Shown here: positions 37,821 to 49,384 of the stretch, piece after piece
Position numbering within the stretch: position 1 is the stretch's first letter
How the letters are laid out: each line of letters begins with the position of its first letter
NCBI RefSeq assembly: GCF_007655135.1
Contig: NC_045133.1
Span: 3,038,001-3,102,000 of the forward strand
DNA length: 64,000 nt
Reading direction: 5' to 3'
Source: Punica granatum
Lineage: Eukaryota; Streptophyta; Magnoliopsida; Myrtales; Lythraceae
Translations under genes and position numbers: made by a program
The notes under the pieces: model-generated
Seen by the model: the letters and a program-made list of their open reading frames with translations, nothing else
What the model was told of the DNA's origin: nothing
Database searches by the model: none

Positions 37821-40800
37821 ATGGGTGAGTTCGATTCTTCCTTCAATGGGGTGTCCATTTTTCGATCAGTTATTGGCCTTATCGCGTCATCTGCGAACTG
37901 GGTTTGTTTTCGATTTGGTTCTTTTGCTGGGGCTGATGATTGGTTTAGTGCGTGAGCTCTGAATCTCTGATCTGCGAGGTGTCAGCGCCGAAAATGAAGA
38001 TTCTTCCTTTCAGTCGAATGGGTTTGCTTTCAGCTCGTCGGATTGAAAATTCTACTCCTCGCTGAGGGTTCACGTGTTGAAATTGTTGGGAAAATGGAGA
38101 ATCCTGGTCTAAATGTGGATATTGGAGGCTATAGGCTGCAAATCCTTTATCTCTCTTCTCGGCGGCTGTCCAGCTGCTCTTCTTTGCAAGTGATGGGCAG
38201 CGGCAGCCCAATGATTTTGTGCATTTGCTGTTCCGGTTAACTATGTGAATTACTGATGATAACTAGTGTTTCATGATAGATATCGAGGAAGAGATTCGAG
38301 CTCTGCAGCTTGACTTAGCAGGTGTAATTGAAGTCAATTGTATTTTCTTCTACTTGTCCCCTTTTCTTTTTGAAGCAATTCATGCTCAAGTGTTTTGTTT
38401 AAATCCAGAAGATAATAATGGTCTTCCCAATGCTGAGGATGTGAAGGTAAAAGAAGCAGGGAAGGTGGACAAAATGGATGAAGGTTTGTAAGGCGAACTT
38501 GCTTCTTATATGTGAATTTATGCTAGCAAAGTGCATTCACACATGGCAGCGATTGTGATTGTTCTTGTTTTGGTTGCTCATTGGGAAATATCTGACTTTC
38601 CCAGTTGATAAAAATAGCAACAAAATTCATTGGCAGATTTCCCAACTTCTTTTTGCATTATATGCATATCAATCTTTGGTATTTTTACAGTAATCAATTG
38701 CTTACTCGTCACTGAAGAGGTTGCTTACTTATGTTTGTCAAAATGCTGTACGGTTGTTTTTTTTTTCCCTTGACGATGATCAATCCTGTATCTCAGTGGT
38801 ATTCCAGTCTATAGAATTGTGACCTGTAATCTGATGTGCGGGCTTGCCTTTTATGAAATGAATAAATTAAAGGTTTATTGCACGTCCTAATTGCTGATTC
38901 TGGATGCAACAGCTTTGTTGTCCTTATAGAGATTCCTTATGTTCTGCAGATATAAAAGATGATATACGTGAAAAAGCTCAGCCACTGCAGACTGAACCTA
39001 AGGGTCAGCAATGTTGGCTTAGATTTAATTCTTATTTGCTATTGCAGTGTGTAGATAGCCTATTTTAAATGTACTCTTTCTTGAATTATAGGTAAAGAAA
39101 AGGAATTATCTGTTCCAGAAGTTGATGAACAAGAGGAAATGGAAGTGGACAAAAAGCGACATCTGAATGTTGTCTTTATTGGTCATGTTGGTAGGTTGAT
39201 TTTCTAAATAATGTCAACTTACTTTACTTAAATAGTGTTATTCACTTTTGCTTGAATCTGGTGGTCAGATGCTGGTAAATCAACGACTGGAGGGCAGATA
39301 CTCTTCTTAAGTGGTCAGGTTGATGATCGTACGATCCAAAAGTACGAGAAAGAGGCTAAGGATAAAAGTAGAGAAAGTTGGTGAGACTCAATTGTTCTTC
39401 GTCTGAGATTTGTGACTTCTGTTATTTGAATGCTGCACATATTGGAAATGGCAGATGTACATGCTCTCTCCATGCATGTGTGATTGTTCTTGTTCCTTTG
39501 GTTGACCTTATTTTCCTTTGAATCAGGTACATGGCATATATCATGGACACAAATGAAGAGGAGAGAGCCAAGGTACCATATGGTGGCCACAAGTTTCGGC
39601 CTTTTCAAGTATTTATTCGGTATTGAGACTGACAGAAACGATACTGCTGTGTAGGGGAAAACAGTTGAGGTTGGAAGGGCATATTTTGAAACAGAGAGCA
39701 CTAGATTTACGATTCTTGATGCCCCAGTAAGTACTTTGTTACTTTTACTATATAGCTGCCCCATTTTAAAAAGACATGTCTCTATTTGGTGTTGATACAA
39801 GTTTGCTACCAACTTATCTGATGATATTGTCTTCAATAATAGAAAATAAGACTGCTATTTTTTTGGGTGGGCATTTTATGTGCGCTTCTTGTCTCTAACT
39901 TTGGTGAGCCTTGCTTTTGCTTTCCTTCTATTGTTATAGGGTCATAAGAGTTATGTTCCAAACATGATTATGGGGGCATCCCAGGCCGATATTGGTGTGC
40001 TGGTGAGTGAGTGCTGTAACATTCTTGCTCAAGCTCACAACTTCACATATCTACGATCTTTCTCTCTCACATCGTCTTACATGCACAGGTAATTTCTGCT
40101 CGAAAGGGTGAATTCGAGACTGGGTATGAGAAAGGTGGACAGACCCGTGAACATGTCATGCTTGCAAAAACTTTGGGCGTGTCTAAGCTCCTTGTTGTAG
40201 TGAACAAAATGGATGATCCCACTGTGAATTGGTCAAAAGAAAGGTGACTTCTCTCTACATATATTTATTATATGTATGTTTATCACATATCTGCATAGGT
40301 GTGATACATGTTCATCTATGCTTGCACATCTGTTTTTTGATGTTCATATGACATAGTACTTGTTTACGGGACTCTTTTCTTGCAGGTATGATGAAATCGA
40401 ATCTAAGATGATACCATTCCTAAGGTCTTCTGGTTACAATGTGAAGAAAGGTACTGATTAAGATTATTCCGCAGGCCTAGGTTTTCATCGCTTTCTCTTG
40501 ACATGACTGGATAATGATCCAATATTGAATTGTGTGAACCAGATATGAAATGCACGACTTTTTTAACGACCTTAATGTTTCAATCCTTAACTGGCTATTG
40601 GTGTTCAGCAGTTTAAGCTTTCCAAGGGATGTGATCGATGGTCCCTTTCTGCATGGACATTTTTTACTTGATATCAACTTACGGATATCTGCTCACTGTT
40701 TTATTTTCTGATGGTGTCCTGTATGCAGATGTTCAGTTTCTGCCAATTTCTGGCCTCTTTGGTTCAAACATGAAGACCAGAGTGGACAAAAGTGTATGTT

Positions 40801-42181
40801 CTTGGTGGAACGGTCCCTGTCTCTTTAAAGCCCTCGATGCTATTGAGGGCCCTCCACGTGATCCTAAGGGTCCTTTCAGGTACGATGAAGTGTTAAATAT
40901 CCTGTTATGTCTAACTGAGGACTGAAAAAGAGAATATATATATATTTCTGTTTGTGAGTCCAGATTTCTCTTTCGTTATAACTACTGTTTTTTGATGGTT
41001 CTGTGTGAAACTCCTTGATGAGCAGGATGCCCATACTTGACAAATTCAAGGACATGGGGACTGTTGTTATGGGTAAAGTAGAATCAGGAAGTATACGTGA
41101 GGGTGATTCATTGATTGTCATGCCAAATAAGGTGACTTGCTTTTCTTGCTCTTTCTGCTCGAGTCTTCTCTTCTCCAGCTCATCTGTTCACCTTTTCTCT
41201 TGGCCTATTATTCTTCTTGAACTTGGATCTATCAACTGCATGTCTTACAAGGACTATGTTTCGAATTGTAGGCTCATGTGAAGGTAATTGGTATATACTG
41301 CGACGAAAACAAGGTTAGACACGCAGGGCCTGGTGAGAATCTTCGTATCAGATTATCTGGGATTGAAGAAGAGGACATATTAGCGGGGTTTGTCTTGTCA
41401 AGTGTTGGTGAGTGTGTTTTCTGTGATGCCTCCTATTTCAACAAATTTTGTAGATCTTGTCATGAAATTGTTGTTTATAGAGATCTTTCTGATCCTTTTC
41501 TGATCCTCTTGCAGCGAAACCAATTTCTGCTGTCACTGAGTTTGTTGCTCAGCTCCAAATCCTTGAGTTGTTAGACAATGTACTTCTTCGACCAACTGCT
41601 CATTCTTCTCCAATCATTGGGGTTTATGATCAACTATGTCAAGAGATGCTAAGACTTCTGATCTAATTCCGTTATGTATAGGCAATTTTCACTGCGGGTT
41701 ACAAGGCTGTCTTGCATATTCATTCCGTTGTCGAGGAATGTGAGATTGTTGAGCTGCTACAACAGATTGATCCAAAGACAAAGAAGCCCATGAAAAAGAA
41801 AGTTCTCTTTGTAAAGTCCAACGCTGTTGTCGTATGTCGCGTTCAGGTCAGTTAATGTGGCGTTACTTTGTCTTAATGCATTGCTCCAAGAGATGACTAC
41901 ATTCTTGTAGTCTTATTATGCACGAGTGAACAAATGCCTAACGATTACATGGTTTTTTCGTTACTTCCCAGGTGAATAACATGATATGTGTGGAGAAGTT
42001 CTCTGATTTCCCGCAGCTTGGGAGGTTCACTCTTCGCACTGAAGGTGACGCATCTATTGCCGAATCCTGATCATATTTTATGAATTCTTATACTATCAGT
42101 ACCATGTGATGAGTTTATTTTACAGGAAAGACAGTTGCGGTCGGGAAAGTCACTGATCTACCTTCCGTTGCTAAATCTTAA
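37821..42181 (+). CDS. eRF3: Eukaryotic peptide chain release factor GTPase subunit eRF3
   Basis: Complete 18-exon gene for 512 aa. Exons: 37821-37824, 38280-38321, 38409-38483, 38950-39003, 39092-39190, 39269-39380, 39527-39572, 39655-39726, 39940-40002, 40089-40243, 40386-40450, 40729-40879, 41026-41131, 41272-41407, 41515-41579, 41682-41846, 41972-42044, 42126-42181. The start is ATGG/GTGAGT at 37821, splicing to give [15 protein letters not shown]; the ATG at 38273 lies in the intron and is rejected. GTPase motifs: G1 GHVDAGKST at about 89-97, G3 DAPGH at 166-170, G4 NKMD at 228-231. Domains II and III follow, ending [17 protein letters not shown]. eRF3 binds eRF1 and hydrolyses GTP to drive stop-codon termination in the cytosol. 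The acidic N-terminal extension is only ~80 residues and not Gln/Asn-rich. HBS1-like is the alternative; the N-terminus and [21 protein letters not shown] switch I favour eRF3. Confidence 0.95.
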
Positions 42182-42849
42182 GTCTATTTTGGTGAGGTGA
42201 GGTATACTCAAACAAAACGTACATTATCGCGAACAATATCGTGATTACAATCTGCAAACTGAAGCTGTTCTCGGAACTCATTCAAATTCCCCCTACATTG
42301 GCAGGCTGCTACTGCTTTCAGTATGGGAATGATGTCTCACATCTCCGGGGTGAAGCCTTTTGAATTGTATCATAACGGAGAGAGCCAGTGATTTTTTCTT
42401 TGCTGGTTCGGAGCAGAGTGAGGATGTCTTCTTTTAGAGGGGCAAGACTCCCATGATGTTTGAAAGAATTGAACATATACAGCATTTATGAATCTTTTGC
42501 AGGCCGCAAATTCCTTTTAAGGAGTCCAGTTTTGTTCCATCAAACACTTAATGCTTATAAACATTACATTATATTCTGCATCATTCAGAACCTTGAATCT
42601 CGAGGAGGACATTCGTGTCCGGTGAGTCCAAATAAAAGCCATCAGCGAGCTTTGGATGTTGAAACAATGTTTCGCGAAGACAAAAACCTGAAGCGAGGGT
42701 GACAAGAAAGCGATATCTCGATGTGTGATTGTCGCAATGGAGGTGCTAATAATTTGCTTGCCCTGATTATTCAGATGTACACCTTGGCTCTGTATGAGAT
42801 CATTATTTGGTATCCATAACCTGCTGGTTGAGACTATTTATCGCATGCG

Positions 42850-42856
42850 AATAAAA
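42850..42856 (+). terminator. PolyA signal AATAAA downstream of eRF3
   Basis: Canonical AATAAA about 670 bp after the eRF3 stop codon; a nearer unrecognised signal may be used instead. Confidence 0.4.
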
Positions 42857-43286
42857 GATTTGCGATTGTGGTCAAGAAGCTTTTTTATTTTTTGGGTTAG
42901 AACTTTTTATATGTTGTTAGGCTATGATCCCCACCTTAATCGAATAGTTTAAATTAGAAGAATTTCTAAATGAGGTTTGAGAAATAAAAAATCCGAATAC
43001 ATATATATTTATATATATAGAACATTAATTCGATTTTTTTGTGGGTAGCAAATAGGCATCAATAATATCATGCCCCAACGCAACTCATGGGCCGGGCCTT
43101 ATGAGTCCAAGCCCATGGCACAATGGATACGTTCCGAACCATTTTCTCAGACCCGACTCCTCTCCTATTTTGGGTCCGTTTTCCGTCGCCGGAGAACCTC
43201 ATCGTCATCGCCCCGAGTTCCAACTCACCTTGTCGAAAAGACCATCGCCATTTGTTTCGAGCTCCGAGCTCTCTCCGTCACCGGCG

Positions 43287-43517
43287 ATGGACTACCGGTT
43301 CAGATCGCAGAGGCGAGTCCAGATCGACGAGCCCCCGGAGGAGGAGGAGCACGGCATGAGGTTATGGCCGTGTAATATCAATGTCAGGGACGATCAGGAG
43401 CCTTTCATGGGTTTTCAAGGTCCGCAGGAAGGCGTCCAGGACTACAAGGGAGACTACCTTGACGTGCGCTCGCATCCGTCCCTGATGAAAATTCTGCATA
43501 AACAAAGTTCGGTTTGA
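43287..43517 (+). pseudogene. Myosin-I tail (TH1)-like protein, N-terminal exon fragment
   Basis: Open frame of 76 aa starting MDYRFRSQRRVQIDEPPEEEE and containing DDQEPFMGF and DYKGDYLDVRSHPSLMKIL. In plants a small protein family with a class I myosin tail-homology (TH1) domain begins this way, but with KVRRKAS-R between FMG and DYKGDY. That peptide is present here in another frame (43412-43436), bracketed by what looks like one inserted C and one missing G. The two indels restore the frame but scramble about eight residues. The frame stops just after the conserved KIL.KQ, and the rest of the domain is absent. Either a decayed partial copy or an exon whose partners are lost. Family assignment is from memory of the motif only. 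Confidence 0.55.
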
Positions 43518-43559
43518 GCTTCTTGGTGCCCCCAGCCGGCCACCTCCCCCTCGGGCGAG

Positions 43560-43813
43560 GTCGCCGGTGTCGGTGTCAAGTGATGATGCCGTCTGGATCC
43601 CTTTCTCCTTCATGAACTGCCTAACTTCCAGTCACCTTGTCCGAGTTGCCGGCCGAAGAGTACATGTTCAGCAACAGAACACTGTCCCCTGCTTCCTGAG
43701 CTTTCAGCTCTATCAAGTGCTCGACCACTCGTTCCCCAAGGGGAGGCATGACCGTGGATCCTGCGAGCATTGGGCAAGGTCCTCCATGTAGTTGAGTCGG
43801 GCTTCACTCTCAA
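43560..43813 (-). pseudogene. PPR protein C-terminal (E-motif) fragment, broken
   Basis: Read on the complement: RVKPDSTTWRTLPNARRIHG, then after a one-base shift LGERVVEHLIELKAQEAGDS and VLLLNMYSSAGNSDKVT, then after another shift VRQFMKEKGIQTA. This order (last PPR repeat, E motif, VLLSNMYA..G.W..V..VR..M..KG) is the C-terminal signature of plant PLS-class pentatricopeptide repeat proteins, which edit organellar RNA. Two frameshifts and a stop show it is dead. It faces the TH1-like fragment head to head with almost no spacer. Confidence 0.75.
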
Positions 43814-44142
43814 GATAAAAAATGCAATTTAACCACCAAACTGTTGGCTCGGGAAATAATTTGAGGACCAAACTGTAAGCGTTCTCAAGATAAAATGAAA
43901 CAGATTATTAAGAAGCAATAATAGTAATCATTCGAAAAAGAGGAATTGATCGACGAACAAGCATGAGGAAGAAATTATCTCTCATTATTAATTAGGATTT
44001 TTTCAAAGTAGTCCAATGTATATAAAATTATTAATTTGAATGCATTCTTTTCTTTGCGAACTCTTTCTCTTAATTCTTCGTACATAAAATTTCGTACACA
44101 TCTTAGCCAATAAACACTTTCACTGAATCATTACTTTCTTGA

Positions 44143-44466
44143 TCAAGTCGCGTGCACTTCGACCAACTTTGGCAACTGAATAATTTCCGAAATCGGCACC
44201 GCAAGCATCCATGCATATTTCTTTGCATTGGAAATTTCTTTATCTAGAATATCCTTAATCTGAGTACAATAATGAAAAAGTTTATCGCCTCCAATATCCT
44301 TTAATACGGATTTGTTGACAACAAACATTGGTTTTCCTTGATCATCAAATACAAATTTTGTAACTTCTTCTTGATCTTCATCTGGATATATATCGAAAAT
44401 TGGATTGACTTCATCATACGATATGTCTTTGACGTGATATGCTGGCATGAAACTGAAACTTTTCAT
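44143..44466 (-). CDS. Unidentified small ORF, 107 aa
   Basis: Intact frame with balanced, acidic composition, rich in Asp/Glu and Lys, no membrane segment and no family I recognise. It begins MKSFSFMPAYHVKDISYDEV and includes FVFDDQGKPMFVVNKSVLKD. The frame stays open upstream of the ATG for at least ten codons, so it may be part of a larger lost or spliced gene. Amino-acid composition looks coding-like, but nothing else supports expression. It lies just before the zinc-finger repeat array. Confidence 0.35.
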   Translation of the reverse strand: MKSFSFMPAYHVKDISYDEVNPIFDIYPDEDQEEVTKFVFDDQGKPMFVVNKSVLKDIGGDKLFHYCTQIKDILDKEISNAKKYAWMLAVPISEIIQLPKLVEVHAT

Positions 44467-45075
44467 TGGTAGATGTTGATTCCGTCGGTTGACTTGAAGC
44501 GTAAATCAATGCGTCGGCGACTATGATTCCTAACTTGTCCTTGATACACACTGACACAGCGAAACTAAAGAACAATTGTAATCTGTTGATTCGCGCACAA
44601 ATGCCAGAAAATAATATTCTATAACCTGCTGATTATACGAATACCAAGGACTAGTCATCAAATTCGTTGATTCAATCAATGCCGAATTTGGGAAAATAGA
44701 GAAAATATTCTCTCGAAATTTTATTCATAAAAAAAACTCAATTGTCCTTAGCCCTAGGGCTTACAACGCTTAAATAGGCTTAAATGAAATTATAACGAAG
44801 GAAATAAACTATTCCATAAAATAAACTATTCCGTAAAATAAACTATTCTCTAAAAATTGCAAAAAAAGCCTAAATAACATAAAATTGCCTGTTTTCTGCT
44901 GCATCAAAACTCCATCCCAAAATGCCCCTTCAAGCTCATAAACTGAACCAAATCAAACCCATTTTTGGGTTTCATCTAATTCTTCTCCATGTGCGAAGAT
45001 GGCCTTCCTCCTCCTCCCCCAATATAAGGCCATGGACAGAAGATAGAGGAGACCAACAAGATCAAGAACACAAGA

Positions 45076-45348
45076 ATGGCGGAGCTCTGCGAGTTTGCGG
45101 TGATTGTAGGTGAGTTTCTCTTCTCTTTTTCCCACTGTCTAGTATAGTATAGCATTTCTTGTTCATTATATTTATCGTTATTTTACAGGAGACCTGATGC
45201 AGTATCAGTGCAATCACTGTGAGGCTCGCTTCGAAAGCTTCAAGTCGATAATTAGCCGCCATAAAGGGAAGCTCTAGGAGGCGCGCTTCATCTGTAAGCT
45301 TTACAAGTAGGAGCTGACCGTGCACGGGGGAGATGCCGATTCACTCGA
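45076..45348 (+). pseudogene. Zinc-finger gene, module A1 (first exon plus broken finger exon)
   Basis: Exon 1 (45076-45109) reads MAELCEFAVIV and ends in phase 1 at a good donor. Exon 2 (45189-45348) starts DLMQYQCNHCEARFESF. The frame meets TAG after HKGKL, where other modules have His-Tyr, and a second TAG later (AAG TAG GAG). Finger 1 has lost its first zinc-binding His and the His after KGK. The residual product would be about 39 aa. Function unknown; probably dead. Confidence 0.6.
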
Positions 45349-45789
45349 GTTAGTCCTGATTCTTTGTTTCTCTCATTATTTTTATTAATTTTTGCTTTTT
45401 TGTTTTTTTAAATCCTTGTTATTTTTCATTCCGCATAACTAATGGATGTTGGTTAGATGGACTGGAGATGGAGGGTGATGGTGATGAAGACTCATATTTA
45501 TTTTATAAATAAGTTAGTTTTAGTGGGTTGAGTTTGGTTGGTGATGTTCAACAACTTTAATTTTTAGGATATTGTTTTAAATTTTTGGACTTAAAAACAG
45601 TGAAAGAGCTCACACTGACCTTTAAGAAGAAGATGACATAGTCACCTTAAGAAAAAGATGACATAGTCACTTTAAGAGGAAGATTAAATTTTTGAACTTT
45701 AAAACAGTGAAAGAGCTTACACCGAACTTTAAGAAGATGATGACATAGTCACTTTAAGAAGATTTAAAGTTCAATTGCATTTCCTTTAC

Positions 45790-46590
45790 TGCAAAAAAGA
45801 ATCTCTTCCTCTTCCTTTAACATTTCCAACGAATCAAGAGCCTGCATATACAAAGAGAATTGAGACTTTGGGATGTTTTAGGATGGGAAATGGATGAAGA
45901 AGAAGATGACATATTCACTCACCTACCTTAATGATCATCAAAAATTTAAAAGGATGAGAAAGAGCTCACGCTTTAAAACAATATCCTAAAAATTAAAGTT
46001 CTTGAACATTACCAACCAATAAATTTTAAAATTGTGTAATATTGACCCCTTTAATTTTGATCTGGATTTGGTTGTTGGAATTTGAACTTTGAATTGCCTT
46101 GGACTGAGACATTACATATATGCATATAATATAATATAATGGATTGTGTAATAATGATACCTTTAACTGTGAGCTCTTTCTCATCCTTTTAAATTTTTGA
46201 TGATCATTAATGTAGGTTAGCAATATCCTAAAATTAAAGTTCCCAAACATCACCAACCAATAAATTAAAAAATTGTGTAATAATGACCCATTTAATTTTG
46301 ATCTGGATTTGGCTGTCGGAATTTGAACTCTGAATTGCCTTGGACCGGAACATTATATAAATGCATATAATATAATACAATGAATTGTGTAATAATGACC
46401 CCTTTAATTGTGAGCTTTTTCTCGTTCTTTTAAATTTTTTATGACGATTAAGTTAGTTGAGTGACTATGTCATCTTCTTCTTCATCCATTTCCCATCCTA
46501 AAACATCCCAAAGTCTCGATTCTCTCTATATATGCAGGCTTTTGATTCGCTGGAAATGTTAAAGGCAAAGGAAGAGATTCTTTTTTGCAA
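45790..46590. repeat. Inverted-repeat unit, module A1/A2 (~185-bp arms)
   Basis: The left arm begins GCAAAAAAGAATCTCTTCCT (45791) and the complement of the right arm begins TTGCAAAAAAGAATCTCTTC (ends 46590). The arms pair through the CATTTCCA.CGAATCAA..GCCTGCATAT and GATGAAGAAGAAGATGACAT segments and enclose ~420 bp with two direct copies of TTGTGTAATAATGA...TTTAA. A smaller inverted pair (TTGGTTGGTGATGTTCAA at 45537 with its complement near 46000-46020) overlaps the left side, so inverted repeats are nested. Confidence 0.8.
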
Positions 46591-46666
46591 TGAGTTTCTC
46601 GTCTCTTTTCCCATGTCTAGTATAGTATAACATTTCTTGTTCATTTTATTTGTCGTCATTTTAAAG

Positions 46667-46845
46667 GGGACGTGATGCAATGTCAGTGCAACCACTATGA
46701 GGCTCGCTTCGAAAGCTTCAAGCCGATGATCGGCCACCAAAAAGGGAAGCACTATATGGCGCATTTCATTTGTAAGCGTTGAGACGTCTAGTTCGCTAGC
46801 AAGTCGGAGTAGACCATGCACGAGGGGAGATGTTGATTCACTCAG
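46667..46845 (+). pseudogene. Zinc-finger exon, module A2 (broken)
   Basis: Same exon as the other modules but with several in-frame stops (TGA and TAG around GACGTC, TAG after GAG, TGA near the end) and with the second finger-1 Cys changed to Tyr (CNHYEARF). No first exon: the inverted-repeat unit ends directly upstream of the intron-like stretch. The acceptor is ATTTTAAAG. Confidence 0.75.
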
Positions 46846-47287
46846 GTTAGTCCTGTTTCTCCGTTTCTCTTATCATTTTTATTAATTTTTTCTTTTTTAT
46901 TTTTTTAAATGCTTGTTATTTTTCATTCTGCAGAACTAATGGACGTTGGTTGGATGGAGTGGAGATGGAAGGTGATGGTGATCAAGACGCATATTTATTT
47001 TATAAATAAGTTAGTTTTAGTGGGTTGGGTTTGGTTGGTGATGTTTAGGAACTTTATCTTTAGGCTATTATTTTAAATTTTTGAACTTTAAAACAGTGAA
47101 AGAGCTCACATTGAACTTTAAGAAGAATATGACATAGTCTCTTTAAGAAGAATATGACATAATCACTTTAAGAAGAAGATTAAATTTTTGAACTTTAAAA
47201 TAGTGAAAGAGCTCACATTGAACTTTAAGACAAAGATGACATAGTCACTTTAAGAATCTTCTTCTTAAAGTTCAATTTCATTTCCTT

Positions 47288-48073
47288 TACTGCAAAGAAG
47301 AATTTTTTGCTCTTCCTTTAACATTTCCAGCGAATCAAGAGCCTGCATATACATAGAGAAATTGATGAAGAAGAAGATGACATAGACACTCACCTACCTT
47401 AATCATCATTAAAATTTAAAAGGATGAGAAAGCGCTCACGCTTTAAACAATGTCCTAAAAATTAAAGTTCCTGAACATCACCAACCAATAAATTTAAAAA
47501 TTGTGTAATAATGACCCCTTTAATTTTGATATGGATTTGGTTGTTGGAATTTGAACTTTGAATTGCCTTGGACTGGGACATTATATGTATGCATATAGTA
47601 TAATATAATATAATGAATTGTGTAATAATGACCCCTTTAGCAGTGAGCTCTTTCTCATCCTTTTAAATTTTTTATGATGATTAATGTAGGTTAACAATAT
47701 CCTAAAAATTGAAGTTCCCGAACATTACCAACCAATAATTTAAAACTTGTGTATTAATGACCCCTTTAATTTTGATATGGATTTGGTTGTTGGAATTTGA
47801 ACTCTGAATTGCCTTGGATTGGGACATCATATAAATGCATATAATATAATATAATATAATGAATTGTGTAATAATGACCCCCTTTAACTGTGAGCTCTTT
47901 CTCATCCTTTTAAATTTTTGATGATGATTAAGGTAGGTGAGTGACTATGTCATCTTCTTCTTCATCCATTTCCTATCCTAAAACATTCCAAAGTCTCGAT
48001 TCCCTCAGTATATGTTGGCTCTTGATTTGCTGGAAATGTTAAAGAAAGAGGAAGAGATTCTTTTTTTGCAGTG
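47288..48073. repeat. Inverted-repeat unit, module A2/A3
   Basis: Left arm starts at GCAAAGAAGAATTTTTTGCT and right arm ends GAGATTCTTTTTTTGCAG. The left arm is shorter than in the preceding unit owing to a deletion between CATATACATAGAGAAAT and GATGAAGAAG. Confidence 0.7.
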
Positions 48074-48149
48074 AGTTTCTAGTCACTTTTTTCCGCTATC
48101 CAGTATAGTATAGCATTTCTTGTTCATTGTATTTGTCGTCATTTTACAG

Positions 48150-48328
48150 GGGACGTGGTGCAATGTCAGTGTAACAACTGCGAGGCTTGCTTCGAAAGCT
48201 TAAAGCCGATGATCAACCACCAGAAAGGGAAGCACTATAAGGCACGCTTCATCTATAAGCATTGCGACGTCCAGTTCACCAGCAAGTCGGAGCTGACCGT
48301 GCACGAGGGGAGATGCCGACTCACTTTG
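48150..48328 (+). CDS. C2H2/C2HC zinc-finger exon, module A3 (open)
   Basis: A 179-nt exon-like frame, open throughout, with acceptor ATTTTACAG and donor GTTAGT. Finger 1 CNNCEACFESLKPMINHQKGKH fits C-x2-C-x12-H-x4-H (coordinates 48173-48238). Finger 2 would be C-x2-C-x12-H-x3-C, but its first Cys is Tyr (IYKHC). The exon starts phase 1 and ends phase 0 and is followed by a splice to a segment giving an immediate stop. No ATG-bearing first exon is seen for this module, so expression is uncertain. Finger genes of unknown family; could bind nucleic acid. Confidence 0.45.
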
Positions 48329-49299
48329 GTTAGTCCCGTTTCACTGCTTCTCTTATTATTTTTATTAATTTATTATTTTTTTTTATTTTTTCAAACCCTT
48401 GCAATTTTTCATTCTGCAGAACTAAAGGACGTTGGTTGCATGGACTGGAGATGGAGGGTGATGGTGATGAAGACTCATATTTATTTTATAAATAAGTTAG
48501 TTTTAATGGGTTGGGTTTGGTTGGTGATGTTCAAGAACTTTAATTTTTAGTATATTGTTTTAAATTTTTGAACTTTAAAACAGTGAAAGAGCTCATACTG
48601 AAGTTTAAGAAGAATATGACGTAGTATCTTTAAGAAGAAGATGACATAGTCACTTTAAGAAGAAGATTATTTTTTGAACTTTAAAATAGTGAAAAAGCTC
48701 ACATTGAATTTTAAGAAGAAGATGACATAGTTACTTTAAGAAGAATCTTCTTCTTAAAGTTCAATTGCATTTCCTTTACTGCAAAAGAGAATCTCTTCCT
48801 CTTCCTTTAACATTTCCAGGGAATCAAGAGCTTTCATATACAGAAAGAATCGAGACTTTGGGATGTTTTATGATGGGAAATGGATGAAGAAGAGGATGAC
48901 ATACTCATTCTCCTACCTTAATGATCATAAAAAAATTAAAAGGATGAGAAAGAGCTCACGCTTTAAAACAATATCGTAAAAATTAAAGTTCCTGAACATT
49001 ACCAACCAATAAATTTAAAAATTGTGTAATAATGACCCCTTTAATTTTGATCTGGATTTGATAACTGGAATTTGAACTCTGAATTGCCTTGGACTGGTAC
49101 ATTATATATATATATGCATAAAATATAATATAATATAATGAATTGTGTAATAATGACCCTTTTAGCAGTGAGCTCTTTCTCATCCTTTTAAATTTTTGAT
49201 GATGATTAAGGTAGGTTAACAATATCTTAAAAGCTAAAGGTCATGAACATCACCAACCAATCAATTTAAAAATTGTGCAATAATGACCCCTTTAATTTC

Positions 49300-49384
49300 A
49301 TCGTCTCCCTCCCTCCGTCTCTCCCTCTATCACTGATCGTCCAAAAAAACACAACCCTTCCAAAAATACCAGCAAACTTGACGC
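49300..49384. other. Unique spacer between copies A and B
   Basis: Copy A diverges from copy B at 49299/49300. The pyrimidine-rich spacer (CTCCCTCCCTCCGTCTCTCC) has no counterpart in copy B and marks the duplication junction. Confidence 0.65.

Larger units (their letters stand above)
44557..49299 (+). repeat. 4.8-kb tandem segment, copy A (three zinc-finger modules)
   Basis: Matched by copy B at 49385 onward with a 4810-4828 bp offset. Near-identical stretches include the region around 44880-45240 versus 49690-50050. Differences seen: an extra 18-bp unit of AAATAAACTATTCC in copy A, scattered substitutions and 1-bp indels. Each copy holds one leader with a first exon and three ~1.48-kb modules (finger exons at 45189, 46667 and 48150 in copy A). 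The high identity implies recent duplication of a block that was already internally repeated. Confidence 0.9.

Noticed and set aside
38273..38491. ATG at 38273 as the eRF3 start
   Set aside because: It sits in the last bases of intron 1; ATGG at 37821 with a consensus donor gives the expected MDIEEEI start.
46498..46821. Open frames on the complement across the finger exons (also 45062-45325, 49872-50135, 51309-51560)
   Set aside because: Antisense shadows of the zinc-finger exon; they recur only because the exon is repeated.
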